Positions 1 to 6,320 of a stretch of DNA of 13,360 nt are shown piece after piece. The stretch covers positions 4,630 to 17,989 of the forward strand of contig DBCN01000053.1 in NCBI GenBank assembly GCA_002293065.1. Reading direction: 5' to 3'. The notes beneath the pieces are model-generated. The model ran no database searches. It was not told where the DNA came from and was given only the letters and a program-made list of their open reading frames with translations. Every line of letters begins with the position of its first letter. Within the stretch, counting starts at the first letter, position 1. The position numbers were made by a program, and so were the translations under genes. Source of the stretch: Opitutia bacterium UBA957. GTDB lineage: Bacteria; Verrucomicrobiota; Verrucomicrobiia; Opitutales; UBA953.

Positions 1-1616
1 TCGAGGTAGGTGAAGTCCGCGTCGATGATGTCGAAGATGCTGCGGTCCTCGCGGACGATCTCGGCCAAGAACAGTTCCGTCTCCCGCACCATCGAAGCGC
101 GCAGCGCATCATCGAACTCCGGGAACATCTTCGCATCGGGCGTCACGAGGGCCAAACGACGCGTCTGGAGCCACTGCAGGCCGAAACCCGTCACCAGATA
201 CTGCGAACGCTTGTCCTTGAGCAGGCGCATCGTCTGGGCCTCGAGGTTGGCGGACAGCTTGCCGGAGTTGGCGAGGGCGAACAGCTCCTCGTCGGGCATC
301 GAACCCCACAGGAAATAGCTCAAGCGGGACGCCAAGGCGAATTCCGAGATCGGGTGCGCGTCCTTGGCGAACGGCTGGTCATCCTGTTCGATGCGGAAGA
401 TGAACTTCGGCGAGGCCAGCACGGCGCAGATCATCGCCTGCGCGCCGGCTTCCCAGGAGCCGCCCGTGGCCTCGGCCGCCGTGAAGACCTTGGCGTAGCG
501 CTGGATTTCGGTCGCCGTGGCGGGGCGGCGGAACGAACGGCTCACGAAGAGATTCACCATCGCGCGGGCGCGGTCGTCGCCCTTCTTGGTGCCGGCGAAG
601 TCGGCCAGCTTGCGCTGCAGGTCGGTGCGCGTGTCGGTGGGGCCGAGCAACTGGTAGCGGTAAGTCCCGAGCCGGCGGGTCCCGGACCGGAAGTCCGGCG
701 GCGGGTTGGCCCAGGTCACCGCGAGCGTGTGCTTGCCGGGCGTCAGCTTGACCTTGGCGTCGATCTTCTCGGCGCCCCGGCTGGTCTTCACCTTGAGCGT
801 CTGCGTCCCGACCGTCTTGCCGTCCACCACGAGGTTGACGACGGCCGCCTGGTCGCCGGGGTTGCCGATGCCGACCAGATGGGCGCGGAAGATGTATTCG
901 CCCGCGCGGGGGGCTTCGAAGGTGGCGGACAACGTCGCGTCGTTGAAGATCCGCATCTGGTCCTCGGAGCGACCCCGCGGGAACATGTTGTACCCATCGA
1001 CGTTGAGCACATCGAGCTTCTGCTCCGCCGTCGGCATCGCGCGTTCGGCGATCACCTTGGCCGAGGCGATGAACCGCTCCAGGTGGACGGGCGAGAACGT
1101 CAGCACATCGCCGATGTTGTCGAAGCCATAGCCCGTGTCATCGGCGGGGAAGTCGGTGGAGAAATTGCCTTCGATGTAGCACAGGTCGCGGATGGTGTTG
1201 TTGTACTCCGTGTGGTTGAGGCGGCGGACGGTCACCTTGCCGGGGTCGACCTTGGCCTGGGCGACGGCTTGGGTGAGCAGGCCGCGGATCTGCGCCTGCA
1301 AGGCGTCGATCTCCTCCCGGGTGGGCCGCGTCTTGCGTTCGGGCGGGGGCATCTCGCCCGCGACCACCTGGGAGAGCAGGTGGCGCCACATCCGCTGATC
1401 GCGGTAAATCCCACTGCCATCCTTATAAAGCTCCAGGTTGAGGTCGGCCTTGGTCTTGTCGCTTCCGTGGCAATCGTAGCAGTACTTCTCGAGGAATGGT
1501 TGGACCCCTTGTTTGAAGTCGGGCGGCGCGGCGGCCACGCCCGGCCCCACCCCGACTCCCAGCAGGAGTAGGCATGCCAAACGCCAGAGGCGTGCGGTGG
1601 GCGAGGGTAACTTCAC
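1..1616 (-). CDS. Secreted c-type cytochrome, Planctomycete-cytochrome-C/DUF1587/DUF1595/DUF1592 family (3' end beyond window)
   Basis: The reading frame stays open from 1616 to the left edge, giving 538 residues with the C-terminus missing. I chose the GTG at 1616 because it is followed directly by a good signal peptide (hydrophobic LACLLLLGVGVG, cleavage near AAA30); an in-frame stop lies about 45 bases upstream and no in-frame ATG fits. A single haem-binding motif, CYDCH, lies at residues 46-50. Next come a DUF1587-like block (VRRLNHTEYNNTIRDL, then PADDTGYGFDN), a beta-rich CBM-like stretch (about 200-265), a DUF1595-like block (SRSFRRPAT) and the start of DUF1592 (ASRLSYFLWGSMPDEEL). In this family DUF1588 and DUF1585 normally follow, so they should lie outside the window. 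The family is greatly expanded in Planctomycetes and Verrucomicrobia and is usually paired with a DUF1501 gene. Its role is not firmly known; periplasmic redox work linked to polysaccharide use is a common guess. It is divergent from the T2SS operon. Confidence 0.9.
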   Translation of the reverse strand, partial: MKLPSPTARLWRLACLLLLGVGVGPGVAAAPPDFKQGVQPFLEKYCYDCHGSDKTKADLNLELYKDGSGIYRDQRMWRHLLSQVVAGEMPPPERKTRPTREEIDALQAQIRGLLTQAVAQAKVDPGKVTVRRLNHTEYNNTIRDLCYIEGNFSTDFPADDTGYGFDNIGDVLTFSPVHLERFIASAKVIAERAMPTAEQKLDVLNVDGYNMFPRGRSEDQMRIFNDATLSATFEAPRAGEYIFRAHLVGIGNPGDQAAVVNLVVDGKTVGTQTLKVKTSRGAEKIDAKVKLTPGKHTLAVTWANPPPDFRSGTRRLGTYRYQLLGPTDTRTDLQRKLADFAGTKKGDDRARAMVNLFVSRSFRRPATATEIQRYAKVFTAAEATGGSWEAGAQAMICAVLASPKFIFRIEQDDQPFAKDAHPISEFALASRLSYFLWGSMPDEELFALANSGKLSANLEAQTMRLLKDKRSQYLVTGFGLQWLQTRRLALVTPDAKMFPEFDDALRASMVRETELFLAEIVREDRSIFDIIDADFTYL

Positions 1617-1890
1617 GTCGTTAAAGACAAAGCGGACGGGCGTTGGTTGCAAACTTCGTCAGACGAGTTCGGAGGCAAAACGGGTTTTTTATGTAAGTCG
1701 TTGTTAAAAAGCAATTTATGTACAAAATACCCCTCCAGTCGGGGGGCGCGGGCTCATGCGGGGCCAGCGAAAGGACTGGGGTGGCTCCCCGGGGCTCAGT
1801 TTCGCCCCAGGAAAAGGCGAGGTTGGACAAGAACTTACGAAACCAAACACTCCGCTTGGGGTTCTAAAGTTACCCACCCCTACCCCCTTC
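1617..1890. promoter_or_regulatory. Divergent intergenic region with AT-rich island and GC-rich leader
   Basis: This 274-base gap separates two divergent genes and should hold both promoters. Positions about 1685-1730 are strikingly AT-rich against the GC-rich surroundings, with an 8-base direct repeat TTTATGTA at 1688-1695 and 1715-1722. On the plus strand a weak sigma70-like pair can be proposed: TTGTTA (1701-1706), 17 bases, AAAATA (1724-1729). On the minus strand TTGCTT, 17 bases, TAAAAA is equally weak. Neither is convincing alone. If the plus promoter is real, the operon has a leader of about 150 bases containing GC-rich inverted repeats (1733-1740 with 1774-1781; 1776-1781 with 1805-1810). 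No terminator is apparent. Confidence 0.35.
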
Positions 1891-2595
1891 ATGAAACGCA
1901 TCCCATCCTCCCTCCGTCAGGTCCTGCTCGTCGCTGGTTTGGCTAGCCTGCCGGGCCTCGCGGGGGCCGTCGATCTCAACGACCTCGTCAAGCACTCGCC
2001 CTTCGGCGAAGCCAAAAGCGCCACCGTCACCGAGAAGCCGAGCAACCTCGAATTCCGCGGCATGTATGTGGACCGGGGCGTCACCTACTTCAGCATCTAC
2101 AACACCACGACCAAGCTCTCGGCCTGGGTGGCGCAGGGCGAGGCGCCGGCGGGCCTCGTGCCCGTGAGCGTGAAGAGCTACGATGCCGAGACCGATTCCA
2201 TCATCCTCGAAAACGCCGGTCAGCCCGTGAAACTCTCGCTGCGTCAAGCCGTGATCGGCGTGGCGCCCGCCGCGCCCGCCCCGATGCCGCAAGTCGCGGC
2301 CGTGGCGACGAGCGCCCAGACGGCGCCCTCGGAAGGTGGGTTCAGCCGCGGTGGCTTCAATGGTGGCCAACCCCCGACCCCTGAGCAAATCGCCGCTTTC
2401 CGCGAACAGATGAAAGCGCGCGGCATGGAGCGGCAAGGCGGCGGGAGCGCTCCGACCGAAGGCGCCGTCCAGACCGATGGCAGGGACAAGCGCGACCGCT
2501 CGAGCTTCTCGCGCGGCGGCGAAACCGCGGCCCCCACCGCGACCGCGGCGCCCACCAGCGGCAAAGACGACAAACGCTCCCGCGGCGGCAGATAA
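1891..2595 (+). CDS. Exported GspC-like protein with RGG/Ala-Pro-rich tail, first gene of the T2SS operon
   Basis: The protein has 234 residues. The frame is open further upstream, but the ATG at 1891 is preferred because it begins a clear export signal: MKRIPSSLRQ, a hydrophobic stretch at 11-23, and likely cleavage after AGA26. Residues about 29-122 form the only globular part, with the pattern of the GspC homology region: SPFG (36-39), NLEFRGMYVDRG (52-63), a strand with AWVAQGE (78-84), then VSVKSYDAETDSIILENAG and VKLSL (92-117). In T2SS, GspC links the secretin GspD to the inner-membrane platform. Residues 125-234 are low complexity (Ala, Pro, Gly, Arg) with three SRGG repeats (152-155, 207-210, 230-233). 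No PDZ or coiled-coil C-terminus is visible, unlike classical GspC. It lies 24 bases before gspG on the same strand. The GspC assignment is inferred from pattern and position; a lineage-specific accessory protein is the alternative. Confidence 0.6.
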   Translation: MKRIPSSLRQVLLVAGLASLPGLAGAVDLNDLVKHSPFGEAKSATVTEKPSNLEFRGMYVDRGVTYFSIYNTTTKLSAWVAQGEAPAGLVPVSVKSYDAETDSIILENAGQPVKLSLRQAVIGVAPAAPAPMPQVAAVATSAQTAPSEGGFSRGGFNGGQPPTPEQIAAFREQMKARGMERQGGGSAPTEGAVQTDGRDKRDRSSFSRGGETAAPTATAAPTSGKDDKRSRGGR

Positions 2596-2619
2596 TCTCC
2601 CGCTCACCTTACCTCTCCC

Positions 2620-3069
2620 ATGAACCGTCGACTCACCACTGCCGCCCGCCGCACTTTGCGTAAGGGCTTCACCCTGCTCGAAATCCTCATCGCCGTGGCG
2701 ATCGTGGGCATGCTCGTCGGCATCGCCGTCACGAACATCGACAAGATCCTCGGCCAAAGCCAGGAAGGCGTCGCCAAGCTCTTCGTCAACGAGTCCCTCA
2801 AGGCCTCGCTCGTGCGTTACCGCATCGACCTCGGCGATTATCCGACCACCGAAGATGGCCTGAAGGCCCTCATCGTCGCCCCCGAAGGCAAGCAGGACCG
2901 CTGGCGCGGCCCGTACGTCGACGCCAAGGGCGGCGCGCTCCCGCTCGACCCATGGGGCGCGGCCTACCAGTACCGCTACCCGGGCACGAAGAACACCGAA
3001 TCGTACGACCTCTTCTCGGTCGGTCGCGACAAGATCCCCGACAGCGCGGACGATATCGGCAATTGGTAA
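2620..3069 (+). CDS. gspG: Major pseudopilin GspG of the type II secretion system
   Basis: The protein has 149 residues, the usual GspG length. A prepilin leader ends RKG16, cleaved before F17-TLLE21, giving N-methyl-Phe and the conserved Glu at +5; the hydrophobic helix runs to about residue 40. The C-terminal domain is diagnostic: YRIDLGDYPTTEDGLKAL (67-84), WRGPYV (95-100), LPLDPWGAAYQYRYPG (107-122), YDLFSVGRD (129-137) and the final DIGNW. The closing Asp-rich loop is where GspG proteins bind calcium, and Asp residues are kept here (D137, D141, D144, D145). GspG subunits polymerise into the periplasmic pseudopilus that pushes substrates through the secretin. No Shine-Dalgarno precedes the ATG; the upstream bases are pyrimidine-rich. 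The stop overlaps the proposed gspH start. Confidence 0.97.
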   Translation: MNRRLTTAARRTLRKGFTLLEILIAVAIVGMLVGIAVTNIDKILGQSQEGVAKLFVNESLKASLVRYRIDLGDYPTTEDGLKALIVAPEGKQDRWRGPYVDAKGGALPLDPWGAAYQYRYPGTKNTESYDLFSVGRDKIPDSADDIGNW

Positions 3070-3587
3070 AGCACCCGGACCAGTCTCGGGCGGGCCGCTT
3101 GGCGCGCAGCGGCTTCACCTTGTTGGAGACGCTGCTGGTGCTTGGCCTGATCAGCATGCTGGCGGCCGTCCTCATCGGGGGCTCGGCTTCCTTGCTGAAA
3201 GGCACGGCGCGCGATGACCCGGAATCGGCGCTCATGGCGCTGCTCCAGACCGTGCGCCGCCAAGCCGTCGAACAATCCAAGGTCATCGAACTTCGCCCCG
3301 AGATCGAAGCGGACGGCGAGGACACCGTTCTCTCCTACACGTGGCACGACCAGCGGGAAACCCTGCCCGTCGCCGGCGATACCCGCGTCAAGATCATCGC
3401 GCCGGAAGTCCAGGAAGCCATCCTGCTCGGCGGCCAGATGGAGGAACGCGCGCTGACGCGCATCCGCTTCTATCCCGACGGCACCTGCGACCGCATGCGC
3501 GTGGAGATCATCCGCAACCAGGCGCGCCGCGTGGTGCCCATCGACCCCTTGACCTGCGCGCCCCTGCCGCCGGAAGACGCCAAATGA
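3063..3587 (+). CDS. gspH: Minor pseudopilin GspH (TTG start overlapping gspG)
   Basis: The protein has 174 residues from the proposed TTG at 3063. The frame has no ATG or GTG nearby; the next upstream ATG (2952) lies deep inside gspG and would add about 37 residues of implausible leader. A TTG at 3063 gives a 17-residue leader ending ARSG17, cleaved before F18-TLLE22, with Glu at +5 and a hydrophobic helix to about residue 44. The TTG at 3099 would leave only four residues before Gly and is less likely. The C-terminal domain carries the GspH-type strand IRFYPDGTC (134-142). Cys142 and Cys165 could form a periplasmic disulphide. GspH joins the pseudopilus tip above GspG. The gene ends in an ATGA overlap with gspI, implying translational coupling. 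The family call is strong; the start is inferred. Confidence 0.88.
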   Translation: MVKHPDQSRAGRLARSGFTLLETLLVLGLISMLAAVLIGGSASLLKGTARDDPESALMALLQTVRRQAVEQSKVIELRPEIEADGEDTVLSYTWHDQRETLPVAGDTRVKIIAPEVQEAILLGGQMEERALTRIRFYPDGTCDRMRVEIIRNQARRVVPIDPLTCAPLPPEDAK

Positions 3588-4342
3588 ACCGCCGCGCCTT
3601 TTCCCTCATCGAGGTCTTGGTGGCCTTGGCCATCTTCGCGCTCGCGGCGGTCGGCCTCGGCGCGGCGTACTCGAATGTCCTGCTCGGGCGCCAAGCCCTC
3701 AAGCAGTATGACGTCGGCGCGGAAGACATGGCCCGGTGCCGCGCGGCATTGCTGGAGACCGTGAACTTCGACGACATCGAAGTCGGCGGCGACATCTACC
3801 TCCCCGACGACCGGATGGCCCGCTGGCAGGGTACGGTCGAGCCCACGACGGTGAGCGACCTCTTCGCCGTCACCCTCAGCGCCGAGATCCAGAAAGAATC
3901 CGGCGGCGAGTACATCCCCATGAAGGAAGAGACGCGCCTGCTCCTCCGCCCGAGCTGGTCGACGGCTTCGGACCGCAAGGTGATCCGCGACGCCGCCAAG
4001 GAACGGCTCCTCAAGGAGCGCGGCTACGAGGAAGCCACGGGCGGAGGTACCCCCTTCATCAGCGCGCCCACACCACGGAAACCCCTGGGCGGCGGCAACG
4101 TCCAACCGACCAACAACGGCCGGGGCAACCAACCCACCGGCAACGGCAACACCAACGGTGGCCGCGGAGGCAATAACACCGGCGGCAATCCGCCGGGCGG
4201 CAAGGGCGGGCCAACCAGTGGCGGCAACAACGGTAAGGGCAACAGCGGTGGCCCTCCCACCGGCGGAGGCGCTCCAGGCGGACCGGTCGGCGGCAACACC
4301 CAAGGCGGCCGGGGACCGGTTGCGCCCCTCCCCAAGCAATGA
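3584..4342 (+). CDS. gspI: Minor pseudopilin GspI with an unusual Gly/Asn/Pro-rich tail
   Basis: The protein has 252 residues, about twice the usual 120-130 of GspI. The ATG at 3584 overlaps the gspH stop (ATGA). The very short leader MNRRA5 precedes F6-SLIE10, so the prepilin peptidase site has Ala, not Gly, at -1, while Glu at +5 is kept. The hydrophobic helix VLVALAIFALAAVGLGA covers about 11-27. A normal-sized pseudopilin domain extends to about residue 150. Residues 152-247 are almost only Gly, Asn, Pro, Thr and Ala with scattered Arg/Lys and no predicted fold. GspI forms the tip ternary complex with GspJ and GspK. The identity rests on the N-terminus and on its place between gspH and gspJ. 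Reading-frame continuity and the ATGA junction with gspJ argue against a frameshift artefact creating the tail. Confidence 0.88.
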   Translation: MNRRAFSLIEVLVALAIFALAAVGLGAAYSNVLLGRQALKQYDVGAEDMARCRAALLETVNFDDIEVGGDIYLPDDRMARWQGTVEPTTVSDLFAVTLSAEIQKESGGEYIPMKEETRLLLRPSWSTASDRKVIRDAAKERLLKERGYEEATGGGTPFISAPTPRKPLGGGNVQPTNNGRGNQPTGNGNTNGGRGGNNTGGNPPGGKGGPTSGGNNGKGNSGGPPTGGGAPGGPVGGNTQGGRGPVAPLPKQ

Positions 4343-4986
4343 ACCCCGCGCGCGCCCAGTCCCGCGGCTTCTCGCTGCTCGAGACCCTCGTCTCGCTTGC
4401 GTTGCTCGGCATCCTGATGGTCACGCTCAACACCTTCCTCTTCTCGATGAGCGAGCTCTGGGGCGGCAAGCGCGACCAACGCCTCTTCGACCAGCACGTC
4501 CGCGCGGCCACGCGGCAAGTCCGCGAAGTTCTTGAAGCCTCGACGAGCGGCCCCGGGGCCGTCGGCTTCGTCGTCAAGGAAGTCCGCGCCGCGGACGGCA
4601 CGAACGCCGCGCGCATCGCCTTCACCCTCGCCGATGCCGGCCGCTTCGCGGATTGGCCGGAAGCCCCCTTGCCGGACGTCGACTGCTCGCTCCATGCCGA
4701 TCCCGAACGCGGCCTCATCCTGCAATGGCAATCGCGGCTCGAGCTCGAACGCGACCTGAACGACGTCCGCGAAACGGTCCTGTCGCCCTTCGTGGTTTCG
4801 CTCGCCTACGACTACTACGACGGCGAGCTGCGCCTGTGGACGACGGAGGAGGAGCCGGCCAAGAACATCGCCGGGACCGCGTACGAGAAACCCGCGCGCC
4901 TGCGCCTGCGCTTCGCCCGGGGCCAACTGAAGTCGGAAGTGATCCTCGACCTGCCCATCAAGCGCCCCGGCGCCTCCCGCCCATGA
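4339..4986 (+). CDS. gspJ: Minor pseudopilin GspJ
   Basis: The protein has 215 residues, normal for GspJ. The ATG at 4339 overlaps the gspI stop (ATGA). The leader MNPARAQSRG10 is cleaved before F11-SLLE15; Glu at +5 is present, followed by a hydrophobic helix (TLVSLALLGILMVTLNTFLF, about 16-35). The following amphipathic helix (ELWGGKRDQRLFDQHVRAATRQVREVLEA) is typical of GspJ. The C-terminal half is beta-rich, with YDYYDGELRLW (157-167) followed by a strand pair RLRLRFARGQ. GspJ packs with GspI and GspK at the pseudopilus tip. It ends in an ATGA overlap with gspK. Other type IV pilin-like proteins share the N-terminus; position and length support GspJ. Confidence 0.9.
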   Translation: MNPARAQSRGFSLLETLVSLALLGILMVTLNTFLFSMSELWGGKRDQRLFDQHVRAATRQVREVLEASTSGPGAVGFVVKEVRAADGTNAARIAFTLADAGRFADWPEAPLPDVDCSLHADPERGLILQWQSRLELERDLNDVRETVLSPFVVSLAYDYYDGELRLWTTEEEPAKNIAGTAYEKPARLRLRFARGQLKSEVILDLPIKRPGASRP

Positions 4987-6320
4987 GGAAACGTCGTCGC
5001 GGCTCCGTCATCATCGTCGTCCTGGTGCTCATCACCTTGGCCTCGCTGCTCTTGGCGCGCTTCATGGAGGACAACTCCCTGGAACTGGCGATGGCCACGC
5101 GGGATGTCGACCGCTCGCGCCTGCGCATGGAGGCCATGTCCGAGCTGGAGCTCGCCTTGGCCGTCATCGCCGAAATCCGCTCGATCGACCTGAACAAGAT
5201 CCACGACCCCGCCCAAGGCTACGATGACCCGCACAAGTACGCGGGCATCCCGGTGCGCGAGGGCCTGGAGGTGAACTTCGAGTACGAAGACGAAAGCGGC
5301 AAGCTACCGCTCGCGACCTTGGACAAGAACACGCTCATCCAGCTCCTCTATTCCCTCGGACTTGAGCAACGGGACGCCGAGCGCGTGGCCGATGCCATGG
5401 TCGCCTGGACCAGCAAGAAGTATGAATCCATCGAGGAGGAAGCCACGGACGCGGCGTACCAACGCGCCAAGCTCGCCTTCAAGCCGGCGCGCCGGCCGCT
5501 GCGCTCCTTCGAGGAACTCCGGGCCATCGGCGTGGCGAAGGATTTCTTCTTCGACGAAGACGGCAATCCCACGCGGCTGCTCCGGGATTTCCAGCAGTGC
5601 GTCAGCCTCTACACCTTCGGCGACACCAACATCAACAGCGCGTCCGATGCGCTGCTCCTCTCGCAGGGCCTCGACGAACGCCAGCTCGGCCTCATCCGCG
5701 ACCGGCAGAACGAACAGAAGAAACGGATCACGGGCACCCCGCCCTATTTCCGCGTCACGAGCGAAGTCCGCCAGCTGATCGGCGCCGCCGGCTCCCTCTC
5801 CCGCTTCGACGATGAAGTGCACCTCATGTGGGTGCGCGTGACCGTGAAGGAGGGCCAGGCCAAGTGCCGCGTGAGCGCGCTCGTCGCCATCCGGGAAGAC
5901 GTCACCTTCACCGCCGCGGTGGCCGACCCGGACACCACGCCGACGATCGATGCCTTGACCGGTACGGCCAGCGCGCGCGGCTTCACGCCGACCGCCGCGG
6001 CCTCGACCTCTTCGACCGGCGTCACCGCGACGCCGACGACGGGCATGGGCCGCGGGTTTGGCGGCGGCTTCGGGGGAACGGCGGCCAAGGCACCGACCGC
6101 CCTGACGCCTGGCGTCGTGCTCAATTCCACCAGCGCGGTGACCTTGGGCGGACGCACCTCCAGCACGAGCCTCACCTACCCCTTCCAGATCCTCGCGTGG
6201 AGCGAAGACAATGGCGCCCCCAAGGTCACCGCCCCGCTCGAGGATGAAGAAGACGCGCCGACGATCCGTCGCCCCGGCCAGTTGTCCCTCACCCCCACCA
6301 CCCCTTCCAAGAATAAATGA
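4983..6320 (+). CDS. gspK: Minor pseudopilin GspK, tip subunit, with Thr/Ala/Gly-rich insertion
   Basis: The protein has 445 residues, longer than the usual 300-340. The ATG at 4983 overlaps the gspJ stop; longer upstream starts lie inside gspJ. The leader MRKRRRG7 is followed by SVIIVVLVLITLASLLLA with no Glu at +5, as expected for GspK. The core has the family landmarks: VNFEYEDESGKLPL (97-110), a helical segment ending RVADAMVAWTS (134-144), RRPLRSFEELRAIGV (170-184) and the NINSAS turn (216-221), then a strand region (VHLMWVRVTVKEGQAKCRVSALV). Residues about 310-395 are Thr/Ala/Ser/Gly-rich and split the last strand (TYPFQILAWSED, 398-409) from the domain. GspK caps the pseudopilus with GspI and GspJ. 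It ends in an ATGA overlap with gspL. Confidence 0.9.
   Translation: MRKRRRGSVIIVVLVLITLASLLLARFMEDNSLELAMATRDVDRSRLRMEAMSELELALAVIAEIRSIDLNKIHDPAQGYDDPHKYAGIPVREGLEVNFEYEDESGKLPLATLDKNTLIQLLYSLGLEQRDAERVADAMVAWTSKKYESIEEEATDAAYQRAKLAFKPARRPLRSFEELRAIGVAKDFFFDEDGNPTRLLRDFQQCVSLYTFGDTNINSASDALLLSQGLDERQLGLIRDRQNEQKKRITGTPPYFRVTSEVRQLIGAAGSLSRFDDEVHLMWVRVTVKEGQAKCRVSALVAIREDVTFTAAVADPDTTPTIDALTGTASARGFTPTAAASTSSTGVTATPTTGMGRGFGGGFGGTAAKAPTALTPGVVLNSTSAVTLGGRTSSTSLTYPFQILAWSEDNGAPKVTAPLEDEEDAPTIRRPGQLSLTPTTPSKNK

Noticed and set aside
354..1571. A 405-codon plus-strand open frame
   Set aside because: It is antisense to the DUF1592 cytochrome gene, whose protein has clear family motifs; the plus frame gives no recognisable fold.
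1756..1890. Longer N-terminus for the GspC-like protein from the ATG at 1756
   Set aside because: The added 45 residues are low-grade, would bury the clear signal peptide starting at 1891, and overlap the likely promoter/leader region.
4059..4325. The Gly/Asn-coding stretch of gspI as a tandem DNA repeat or CRISPR-like array
   Set aside because: There is no fixed repeat unit or regular spacer; the pattern comes from repeated Gly, Asn and Pro codons.
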